From assembly GCA_028276305.1 (NCBI GenBank), contig JAPYWO010000091.1, forward strand, positions 1 through 6,171: 6,171 nucleotides of DNA, read 5' to 3'. A program made the translations under genes and the position numbers. The notes beneath the pieces were generated by a model. It was given only the letters and a program-made list of their open reading frames with translations. It made no database searches and was not told the origin of the DNA. How positions within the stretch are numbered: position 1 is the stretch's first letter; each line of letters begins with the position of its first letter. This document shows positions 1-5,379 of the stretch, piece after piece. The DNA comes from Candidatus Thermokryptus sp. GTDB lineage: Bacteria; Bacteroidota; Ignavibacteria; Kryptoniales; Kryptoniaceae.

Positions 1-289
1 TATCCCTTGGGTTTGGCTCAAGCCATACCGTATAACTTTCTCCACCATGATGAAAATAATTAAACTTTGAAAACTCAACTTCAAATGGCTCAACATTCCT
101 GCAAACTTCAACGAACTTTTTATAAATAACTTCAAATTCATCAATGGGTCTGAAAGGATAAATCATCGTTATATGGGGCATCCATCTTCTGAACTGTCTG
201 TCATACTTCTTCCTTATGCTTTGTATCGGTTGCCATAAATCCATTGGTGGGATTATCACGACAGCCGTTTTGTGTGTTTTCCTCGCCAT
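1..289 (-). CDS. 2H-superfamily phosphoesterase (LigT / 2'-5' RNA ligase-like), partial
   Basis: The minus strand reads open from an ATG at 289 to the left edge, giving the first 96 residues of a protein whose C-terminus lies outside the window. Residues 37-46 read MPHITMIYPF, the typical first HxT motif (His39, Thr41) of the 2H phosphoesterase fold, after a first beta strand at about 9-16 (AVVIIPPM). Family members (LigT/ThpR, 2'-5' RNA ligase family) act on 2',3'-cyclic or 2'-5' phosphodiester bonds in RNA or nucleotides, in the cytoplasm. The second HxT motif would lie beyond the edge, so catalytic competence cannot be judged. The start gives a normal N-terminus for the family; no strong Shine-Dalgarno precedes it and an in-frame stop lies about 40 bases upstream. 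The gene is divergent from the Mut7-C gene. The exact substrate is unknown. Confidence 0.85.
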   Translation of the reverse strand, partial: MARKTHKTAVVIIPPMDLWQPIQSIRKKYDRQFRRWMPHITMIYPFRPIDEFEVIYKKFVEVCRNVEPFEVEFSKFNYFHHGGESYTVWLEPNPRD

Positions 290-347
290 AAATTGCAAAA
301 ACTCGGTTAGTTTTTTATTTTATTTGAAAAATAAAGTCACCGTCAGC
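290..347. promoter_or_regulatory. Divergent intergenic region, likely holding two promoters
   Basis: These 58 bases separate two divergent start codons (289 minus, 348 plus), so promoters for both should lie here or within the opposing gene starts. The stretch is very AT-rich. A weak plus-strand match, TTGCAA (293-298) with a 17-base spacer to TATTTT (316-321), is the best sigma-70-like candidate I see, at 4/6 for each box. An imperfect inverted repeat, TTTATTTT (314-321) against AAAATAAA (328-335), is also present, but such repeats are common in sequence this AT-rich. No good Shine-Dalgarno precedes the plus-strand ATG. Confidence 0.4.
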
Positions 348-833
348 ATGAAATTCGTCGCCGATGTCATGCTCGGTAAACTCGCGCGATGGTTACGACT
401 TCTTGGCTATGACACAATCTATGACCCTAAATTGCCATTGAAAGAACTCGTTAAAATTGCAAAGACAGAAGATAGAATCTTTCTCACACGGAGCAAAAGG
501 ATAGTTGAGGAAAACGATATCAAAAATTTTTACATCGTTAAAGCAGAAAAATTCAAAGAGCAACTAAACGAAGTGGTAAAAAATTTAAACCTTGACACAC
601 AAACAAATTTATTTTCAAGATGTTCAATTTGCAATACCGAGATAATTGAAGTTGAAAAGTCAAGCGTCATTAATTTAATCCCGGAGGAAACTGCGAAATT
701 TTTTGATGAGTTTTACAAATGTCCCAAATGCGGGAAAATTTATTGGAGCGGTTCGCATACGACGAGAATTTTAAAAATTTTAAGCGACTTGAAAAATGAC
801 CCAAACAGAAACGAAAACATGGCGGATAATTGA
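348..833 (+). CDS. Mut7-C RNase domain protein (PIN-like fold with zinc-binding C-terminus)
   Basis: A 161-residue protein that matches the Mut7-C family over its whole length. It opens with KFVADVMLGKLARWLRLLGYD (positions 2-22), the family signature with the presumed catalytic Asp5. Then comes an IFLTRSK strand (44-50), and a C-terminal zinc ribbon with Cys92, Cys95, Cys125 and Cys128, followed by YWSGSH (132-137). The family is predicted to be a metal-dependent RNase of PIN-like fold; the cellular substrate in bacteria is not known to me. The usual motif is TRD, but here it is TRS (Ser49), so one expected acidic residue is missing. I chose the ATG at 348 because the family begins at this Met; the frame stays open upstream to 216, but that part is antisense to the 2H gene. 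The 3' end overlaps prmC by 38 bp, so the two are probably cotranscribed. Confidence 0.9.
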   Translation: MKFVADVMLGKLARWLRLLGYDTIYDPKLPLKELVKIAKTEDRIFLTRSKRIVEENDIKNFYIVKAEKFKEQLNEVVKNLNLDTQTNLFSRCSICNTEIIEVEKSSVINLIPEETAKFFDEFYKCPKCGKIYWSGSHTTRILKILSDLKNDPNRNENMADN

Positions 834-1695
834 CATAATAAACTGGGGAACGCAATATCTTAAATCCAAGGGAATTGACGAAGCGAGATTGACGATTGAA
901 CTTATGCTCTGCCACATTTTAAATTGCAAAAGGGTTGACCTTTATGTTGATTTTGAAAGACCACTTTCCAAAAGCGAACTTGAAAAACTAAGTGCGATGA
1001 TAAAAAGAAGATTGAAAAGAGAACCACTTCAATATATACTTGGTAAAACCGAATTCATGGGATTTGAATTTAAAGTCACACCGGATGTTTTAATCCCAAG
1101 ACCTGAAACTGAAATCCTTGTTGAAAAGGTCATTGAGACGATAAATAAAAATTTCACAGCTTTTGAGGTTGTTAAGGTTCTTGATGTTGGCACCGGGAGT
1201 GGGAATATCGCTATAAGCATCGCAAAAATACTCGGTGACAGAGTTTCAATAACGGGGGTTGATGTTTCTGAAAAAGCAATTGAAATAGCCAAAGAAAATG
1301 CTATACTTAACGATGCCAAAAACATCAATTTCGCCATCGCTGATATATTTGACGATAACTTTGTTGATCAAATTAGAAAGAAATTTAACATCCTGGTTTC
1401 AAATCCGCCTTATGTTTCAACCGATGAAATTTACAAACTTCAGGAAGAAGTAAAAAGCTACGAGCCAATGATTGCTCTCACGGATGGAAGCGATGGTCTT
1501 AACTTTTACAGAAGGATTGCAAAAGTAGGCAAAGAAATAATTTTCGGTGATGGCTATATATTTGTTGAGATGGCTTATGGTCAATCCGAAAAAGTTGTTG
1601 AAATTTTTAAGTCAGAAGGATACGAAAAAATAGAAATTTTCAAAGATTATCTCGGGATAGAAAGAGTTGCAAAAATAAAATCCGAAGGAAAATGA
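796..1695 (+). CDS. prmC: Peptide chain release factor N5-glutamine methyltransferase PrmC (HemK)
   Basis: A 299-residue cytoplasmic enzyme of normal family length. PrmC methylates the Gln of the GGQ motif in release factors RF1 and RF2 using S-adenosylmethionine, which improves translation termination. The N-terminal helical release-factor-binding domain spans about 10-90. The linker PRPETE is at 101-106, the SAM-binding loop DVGTGSGNIAISIA at about 130-143, and the catalytic NPPY motif at 203-206. The family-typical YEPMIALTDGSDGLNFYRRI lies at 222-241. The start at 796 is the only Met before the first conserved helix and sits inside the 3' end of the Mut7-C gene, without a clear Shine-Dalgarno, suggesting translational coupling. 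The 3' end overlaps dtd by ATGA. prmC often follows prfA in bacteria; here its upstream neighbour is the Mut7-C gene instead. Confidence 0.97.
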   Translation: MTQTETKTWRIIDIINWGTQYLKSKGIDEARLTIELMLCHILNCKRVDLYVDFERPLSKSELEKLSAMIKRRLKREPLQYILGKTEFMGFEFKVTPDVLIPRPETEILVEKVIETINKNFTAFEVVKVLDVGTGSGNIAISIAKILGDRVSITGVDVSEKAIEIAKENAILNDAKNINFAIADIFDDNFVDQIRKKFNILVSNPPYVSTDEIYKLQEEVKSYEPMIALTDGSDGLNFYRRIAKVGKEIIFGDGYIFVEMAYGQSEKVVEIFKSEGYEKIEIFKDYLGIERVAKIKSEGK

Positions 1696-2153
1696 AAGCT
1701 GTAGTGCAAAGGGTCAACCGTAGTAGTGTTTTGATTGATGGCAAAGTTTACAGCGAAATAGGTAAAGGGATTTTAATTCTACTTGGCGTAAGAAATGACG
1801 ACACCGAAGAGGATGCGAAATATCTTGCGAACAAATGCGCAAACTTAAGAATTTTTGACGATGAGAACAGGCGAATGAATTTTTCAGTGAAAGATATAAA
1901 CGGTGAAGCGCTTGTCGTTTCCCAATTCACACTTTATGGCGATACAAGATACGGCAATAGACCCGACTTCACTCAGGCATCAAAGCCAGAACAAGCGGAG
2001 GCACTTTACAATAAATTCGTTGACTACCTAAAGCAAACACTCGGAGATGACAAAGTTAAAACTGGCGTCTTCAGAGCAATGATGGTGGTTGAAATTATAA
2101 ACGATGGTCCAGTTACACTGATCGTTGAAAGCAAAGAGAAAGTTCAAAAGTAA
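1692..2153 (+). CDS. dtd: D-aminoacyl-tRNA deacylase Dtd
   Basis: A 153-residue protein, full length for DTD, which hydrolyses D-aminoacyl-tRNAs (and mischarged Gly-tRNA-Ala) to keep wrong residues out of proteins. The start MKAVVQRVNRSSVLIDGKV is the standard family N-terminus. SQFTLYGD at 77-84 carries the active-site Thr80, and the Gly-cis-Pro motif that rejects L-amino acids is at Gly139-Pro140 (NDGPVT, 137-142). The protein should act as a cytoplasmic homodimer. Its ATG overlaps the prmC stop as ATGA, and AAGG just upstream (1686-1688 core) is a close-spaced Shine-Dalgarno, so it is very likely translated from the same message as prmC. It ends two bases before the stop of the convergent minus-strand gene, and no clear terminator hairpin follows. 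Confidence 0.97.
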   Translation: MKAVVQRVNRSSVLIDGKVYSEIGKGILILLGVRNDDTEEDAKYLANKCANLRIFDDENRRMNFSVKDINGEALVVSQFTLYGDTRYGNRPDFTQASKPEQAEALYNKFVDYLKQTLGDDKVKTGVFRAMMVVEIINDGPVTLIVESKEKVQK

Positions 2154-2155
2154 AT

Positions 2156-2434
2156 CTATTTCTCAATCTTTTCAAATTTAAAAATTGAATTTAAGTCAAT
2201 CTTCATCTCTTCACAAATCCTTTGAAGCGATTCAATTTCATCTTCAAAAAGTTCTCTCAACAACTCTATTATCGCCTCATTTTCCTCACCGCTCTTACAA
2301 GTTGTCCAGATATAGCGACCTTTGAAATCAAGTTCAATCCTTGTAAATCCATCACCGAGCTTTTGAGTCCTCAACTCAAGAAAACCGAATCTCTTCTTTT
2401 CCATATTCAGCAACGATTTTTGTTTTAAATTCAA
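2156..2434 (-). CDS. Small protein of unknown function, last gene of the nucleotidase cluster
   Basis: A 92-residue protein I do not recognise. Residues 15-45 alternate like a beta sheet (RFGFLELRTQKLG, then TRIELDFKGRYIWTT), with one Cys at 46. Residues 50-80 form a strongly acidic amphipathic helix region rich in Glu/Leu/Ile, and the tail is Lys/Glu-rich. There is no signal peptide or membrane segment, so it is probably cytoplasmic. The start given is TTG at 2434, which overlaps the upstream stop as TTGA and has AAGGAA (2438-2443) at good spacing. An ATG ten codons later (2404) would give 82 residues but has no ribosome-binding site. It is a real gene rather than a shadow because the opposing frame is poor, the cluster spacing is tight and the protein composition matches its neighbours. 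No function is inferred. Confidence 0.7.
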   Translation of the reverse strand: MNLKQKSLLNMEKKRFGFLELRTQKLGDGFTRIELDFKGRYIWTTCKSGEENEAIIELLRELFEDEIESLQRICEEMKIDLNSIFKFEKIEK

Positions 2435-3093
2435 ACTTTCCTTGTTGCCTTTGAGTAAAGTTCACCGTAAAGATAATAAACCACGACATTTGCCCAGAAG
2501 CCAGTAAAAATTACACCTATGAAGAAAAACACGATCCCAAGCGAAGCGAGAATTTGAACGAAAACCGTCAACAAAAAGACAATTACAGCGTCACCGAAAT
2601 TTTCACGAAGCATCTTTGAAATATCCGATATGGCGAAAGCATCGTTTAAAGTTTCATTCTCGGCATATTTCCCAACTATAAAAGGGAAAGCCAAGTAAAG
2701 TAAAATCAAATAAACAAACGCCGAAAGGAGAAAAAGCCAAGAAAAGTCACCTAAATAAAGCATAGCGACTATTTCCCTGCCCCTGAATCCGTTAAAGTCC
2801 GACTTAAAAAATGGCGCTGACAAAGCCAGAAGTAAAAACAGCGGGATTAGGTAAACAATTATGACTACCAGAAATTTAAACCCGTTTGAAATTTTACGAG
2901 CGATATTGTCCCAATCAGGTAAAAGTTGTTCCTCGCTTTTTATCACACGCTTTGTCACTTCAATTAAATAACCGAGGTAAATCAACAGCGGGATAATCAA
3001 GAAAGAGAATAAAATCATCAAACCGCCGACGACAACTTTAGCAAGCCAATTCTTCTCTTGAAAAACAAATTTAAAACCCCTTTCAATATTCAT
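2431..3093 (-). CDS. DUF4013-type integral membrane protein
   Basis: A 220-residue polytopic membrane protein resembling the DUF4013 family, whose function is unknown. Hydrophobic segments lie at about 18-46, 72-93, 117-140 and 168-200, the last long enough for two passes. Between the first two is the soluble LPDWDNIARKISNGFKF stretch (58-74), the family hallmark with the PDWDN core. A short charged, amphipathic N-terminus (IERGFKFVFQEKNW) is also typical. The start ATG at 3093 has a canonical AAGGAG (3100-3105) six bases upstream and overlaps the end of the nucleotidase gene by 11 bp. Its stop overlaps the TTG of the next gene. It is expected in the cytoplasmic membrane; a link with the exported nucleotidase (transport, anchoring or envelope upkeep) is only a guess from position. 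Confidence 0.85.
   Translation of the reverse strand: MNIERGFKFVFQEKNWLAKVVVGGLMILFSFLIIPLLIYLGYLIEVTKRVIKSEEQLLPDWDNIARKISNGFKFLVVIIVYLIPLFLLLALSAPFFKSDFNGFRGREIVAMLYLGDFSWLFLLSAFVYLILLYLAFPFIVGKYAENETLNDAFAISDISKMLRENFGDAVIVFLLTVFVQILASLGIVFFFIGVIFTGFWANVVVYYLYGELYSKATRKV
2438..2443 (-). promoter_or_regulatory. Shine-Dalgarno AAGGAA deciding a TTG start
   Basis: On the minus strand AAGGAA lies three bases before the TTG at 2434 (five after the AGG core), inside the last codons of the DUF4013 gene. It favours the TTG start of the small downstream gene over the ATG at 2404, which has no such site. Confidence 0.5.
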
Positions 3094-4606
3094 TGCTCTC
3101 TCCTTTTTGTTTTGCTATGTCAATTATCCTTCCTTCAACTTTTGAATTTATAACCCTTTGCCTTTTCACCGCCTCAATAAACACATCTCTATCAACAACT
3201 CCCAAATTCTCAACTTTGACGCTATTTTGCGGGATTCCGAAAAGTTCGTATAAATGATCCGCAACCCAATTATTCGTGACGATTGAATATCTTTTACTTT
3301 CATCAAGCGGTTTCCCTCCGACTTCAATTGAAAGAACTCGCTCCCCAACTTTTTTTCTGGAATCAAAAACATATCTTATCCCCGACACTTGCATAAGTTC
3401 TGCTTTTCCAGATGCCTGCCATTCAATCATATTTTTAAGCGTCTTACCGTCAACTTCAAACACAACGAATGTATTTCCGAAGGGATTTATCTCCCACATA
3501 TCACGGACTTTGATCTCACCTTTTGGAAGGTCTTTCCTCAACCCACCCGAATTTTGGAAAGCGATATCCGCCTTTGCGAATTCCCTCATGACATCAGCTT
3601 CCCAATTTCCGAGGTTGCTCTCGCCGTAAAAATTTCTCTTCCAGTCAACCTCAAGATAACCGATAACTTCACCAAACTCTTTATCAACTATTTTTTCAAG
3701 TTCTTCCACCTTTTTCAAAGCAATTGGATCTGGCTCAACGATGCCGTTTATCACACGAATTAATTTACCACTGAATGAATACACAGAATCACCATCAAGG
3801 TCAACCACGAGCTCAAGATAGCCAAGATATTCACCCCTTGAACCTGCTTGACAAATTATAGTTTTGTTGACATACTTCGGCTCAAATAAAGCAGTGTGAC
3901 TATGCCCCCCAATTATAACGCCTATTTCGGGAAATTTAACCGCAATGATAGAATCGCCCTGAACTCCCACATGAGTTAGAGCAACGATTAAATCAACTTT
4001 TTCCTTCTTCAATTCACTGATGTATTGTTTTAAAACCTTTTCAATATCAAGAAGTTCAAGGTCTTTTAAGTTTTCCCTCAATGAAAGTTTGAAAAGTTCT
4101 GGCGTCGTCAAACCAATCACTCCGATTTTTACCCTGCCAATTTTTTTGATTATATACGGCTTAACAAACAATTTTCCCTTCCGTTTATCCCAAAGATTTG
4201 CGCACACAATGTCAAACTTTGCAATTTTTAAATTTTCTTCAAGTGATTCCCTTCCATAATCAAACTCATGATTTCCCAAAGTCATAGCATCGGGATTTAT
4301 GATGTTCATCAATTCAATTTGTGATCTCCCCTTCGTTAATGATGAAACAGGCGTTCCTTGAAAATCATCTCCAGCGTTTAAAACGAGGACATTTTTTTGC
4401 TCTTTTCTAAATTTGTTTATCAACCCCAAAAGATTGGCTGTTCCCCCAACATAGCAAGGCGTATCAGCACAGATTGAACGCATCGGGATATTTTGGGAGT
4501 GGAAATCGTTCCAATGAAGAATTAAAATTTTTTCAATGTTCTGAGAAAACAGAAACTCATATAGGACAAGAACAAGGAAAAACAACAGTGAGGTTCTCCG
4601 TTTCAT
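3083..4606 (-). CDS. Exported 5'-nucleotidase / UshA-family metallophosphohydrolase
   Basis: A 507-residue exported enzyme of the 5'-nucleotidase/2',3'-cyclic phosphodiesterase/UDP-sugar hydrolase family. Residues 1-21 are a signal peptide (MKRR, then a Leu/Phe-rich core, cut near FLFS/QN). The N-terminal metallophosphatase domain shows Asp34 and His36 (HWNDFH), GDD at 79-81, GNHEFD at 111-116, His212 (THVG) and GGHSH at 233-237, a complete two-metal site. The C-terminal nucleotide-binding domain (about 325-495) has ESNLGNWEADVMR (329-341), NSGGLRKDLPKG (352-363) and INPFGNTFV (373-381). The usual late GGDGY-type motif is replaced by VADHLYELFG (448-457), so the preferred substrate is uncertain. 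The frame is open to 4711, but 4606 is chosen because it starts the signal peptide, has AAAGGTG at 4614-4620, and lies downstream of a good promoter. It heads a three-gene cluster. Confidence 0.93.
   Translation of the reverse strand: MKRRTSLLFFLVLVLYEFLFSQNIEKILILHWNDFHSQNIPMRSICADTPCYVGGTANLLGLINKFRKEQKNVLVLNAGDDFQGTPVSSLTKGRSQIELMNIINPDAMTLGNHEFDYGRESLEENLKIAKFDIVCANLWDKRKGKLFVKPYIIKKIGRVKIGVIGLTTPELFKLSLRENLKDLELLDIEKVLKQYISELKKEKVDLIVALTHVGVQGDSIIAVKFPEIGVIIGGHSHTALFEPKYVNKTIICQAGSRGEYLGYLELVVDLDGDSVYSFSGKLIRVINGIVEPDPIALKKVEELEKIVDKEFGEVIGYLEVDWKRNFYGESNLGNWEADVMREFAKADIAFQNSGGLRKDLPKGEIKVRDMWEINPFGNTFVVFEVDGKTLKNMIEWQASGKAELMQVSGIRYVFDSRKKVGERVLSIEVGGKPLDESKRYSIVTNNWVADHLYELFGIPQNSVKVENLGVVDRDVFIEAVKRQRVINSKVEGRIIDIAKQKGESNEY
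3100..3105 (-). promoter_or_regulatory. Shine-Dalgarno AAGGAG of the DUF4013 gene
   Basis: On the minus strand AAGGAG lies six bases before the ATG at 3093, within the last codons of the nucleotidase gene. It is the strongest ribosome-binding site in the window and shows that independent initiation on the DUF4013 gene is intended despite the 11-bp overlap. Confidence 0.75.
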
Positions 4607-4613
4607 CTCACAA

Positions 4614-4620
4614 CACCTTT
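4614..4620 (-). promoter_or_regulatory. Shine-Dalgarno AAAGGTG of the nucleotidase gene
   Basis: On the minus strand AAAGGTG lies seven bases before the ATG at 4606. Together with the signal peptide that begins at that Met, it decides this start over the in-frame upstream codon at 4711, which would put the promoter inside the gene. Confidence 0.65.
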
Positions 4621-4636
4621 TGTTTTCCGTTGCGTT

Positions 4637-4665
4637 AATATACAAAATGTTACCTTGATTATCAA
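4637..4665 (-). promoter_or_regulatory. Sigma-70-type promoter of the nucleotidase cluster
   Basis: Read on the minus strand, TTGATA (4660-4665) is followed by 17 bases and then TATATT (4637-4642). Both boxes match the bacterial housekeeping consensus at five of six positions with the ideal spacing. Transcription would start near 4630, giving a leader of roughly 24 bases with the ribosome-binding site inside it. The -35 box lies within the 4653-4667 palindrome. The match is to the general sigma-70 consensus rather than the TAnnTTTG-type promoter known from Bacteroides. Confidence 0.65.
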
Positions 4666-4667
4666 GG
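4653..4667. promoter_or_regulatory. Operator-like perfect palindrome CCTTGATTATCAAGG
   Basis: Seven-base arms (CCTTGAT / ATCAAGG) flank one central base, a perfect dyad in the gap between the divergent nucleotidase and plsY genes. It covers the -35 element of the nucleotidase promoter, where a dimeric repressor would block RNA polymerase. It is 49 bases upstream of the plsY start and could affect both directions. It is not followed by a T-run on either strand, which argues against a terminator. The regulator is unknown and none is encoded in the window. Confidence 0.5.
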
Positions 4668-4716
4668 AGCGTTTTATTAACTTTTATCAGACCGATTAAA
4701 AAATTTTTCAACTGTA

Positions 4717-5379
4717 ATGAGATACCTCACTTGGTTTCTGATTGGTTATTTGCTTGGTTCAATTCCAACCGCTTATATTTTCGTAAAGGTTTTCAACGGT
4801 ATTGACATACGCAAAGCTGGAAGCGGAAATGTCGGCGCTCTTAATGCTTATGAAGTATCAGGTTCTCCGTTGATTGGTCTTTCGGTTCTTTTAATTGATG
4901 TAATGAAGGGATATTTTGCTTTTAAGCTTAGCGAAAATTTATCCGATGGTGATGCGGTTGCCTGTCTGATAGCTGGAGCATCTGCTGTTTTAGGTCATAA
5001 TTTTTCAATTTGGATAAATTTTTACGGCGGTAGAGGTCTTGCAACCTCGCTTGGCGTCTTTTTAGCGCTGAACCCGATCTTAATCCTCATTTGGTGTCTC
5101 TTGTGGTTTGTCGCATTTTTAAAGTTTAAATTGATCCATGCTGGAAACATATGGGCAACCGTTTCAACTCCTATAGCGATTTTACCATTTTTAAAATTTC
5201 TCAACTCACTTAGTTTCACAAAAATTGAAGACGCAAAATTCCTTGCGTTCATCTTAGCGATATCTTTTCTTATCTTTATTAAGCATCTTAAACCGTTCTT
5301 TCAATTGGTGCATCTGACAAAGGAAGGAAGTTCTTTAAAAAATAAAAAATTGAGCGATAGAGATGAGTTCAGCGGTTAA
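4717..5379 (+). CDS. plsY: PlsY-family glycerol-3-phosphate acyltransferase, divergent motifs
   Basis: A 220-residue polytopic membrane protein of the PlsY family, which moves acyl groups from acyl-phosphate to glycerol-3-phosphate in the first step of phospholipid synthesis. Membrane segments lie at about 3-25, 51-70, 80-98, 108-137, 146-165 and 175-190. Motif 1 is GSGNVGALNAYE (35-46), motif 2 ends DVMKG (61-65), and motif 3 is GHNFSIWINFYGGRGLAT (93-110). Compared with the usual GSGNxGATNxxR and GHxFPxxxxFxGGKGVAT, the Arg is Glu46, the Pro is Ser97 and the GGKG Lys is Arg106. It could therefore be a PlsY subfamily member or a paralogue with altered activity; the symbol names the family. 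The start is the first Met, directly before the first helix, without a visible Shine-Dalgarno. It overlaps the protease gene by 17 bp. A Lys/Ser/Asp-rich tail follows the last helix. Confidence 0.85.
   Translation: MRYLTWFLIGYLLGSIPTAYIFVKVFNGIDIRKAGSGNVGALNAYEVSGSPLIGLSVLLIDVMKGYFAFKLSENLSDGDAVACLIAGASAVLGHNFSIWINFYGGRGLATSLGVFLALNPILILIWCLLWFVAFLKFKLIHAGNIWATVSTPIAILPFLKFLNSLSFTKIEDAKFLAFILAISFLIFIKHLKPFFQLVHLTKEGSSLKNKKLSDRDEFSG

Noticed and set aside
314..335. Imperfect AT-only inverted repeat TTTATTTT / AAAATAAA as an operator or terminator.
   Set aside because: Composition alone makes such repeats likely in this AT-rich gap; there is no GC-rich stem and the location is upstream of both genes.
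216..347. Upstream in-frame extension of the Mut7-C gene (44 residues).
   Set aside because: It is antisense to the 2H phosphoesterase, whose HxT motif is convincing, and the Mut7-C family starts exactly at the Met at 348.
670..1337. Two open frames on the minus strand across the Mut7-C end and prmC.
   Set aside because: They are low-complexity or Ser/Phe-rich translations antisense to clearly conserved genes, with no recognisable motif.
2136..2164. GAGAAA / TTTCTC pairing as a bidirectional terminator after dtd.
   Set aside because: A six-pair stem with a 17-base loop and no adjacent clean T-run is too weak to call.
3276..3763. Two overlapping open frames on the plus strand inside the nucleotidase gene.
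   Set aside because: They are shadows of the conserved nucleotide-binding domain on the other strand, with no motif or ribosome-binding support.
4656..4687. Plus-strand promoter for plsY using TTGATT and TTTTAT or TATTAA.
   Set aside because: The spacers are 20 and 13 bases, so neither combination is convincing; the plsY promoter remains unidentified.
4607..4711. Upstream in-frame extension of the nucleotidase (35 residues).
   Set aside because: It would bury the signal peptide, cover the promoter and palindrome, and has no family similarity. The Met at 4606 has a Shine-Dalgarno and starts the signal peptide.
5022..5252. Open frame on the minus strand inside plsY.
   Set aside because: It is antisense to conserved motif 3 and following helices of PlsY and has no coding signature of its own.
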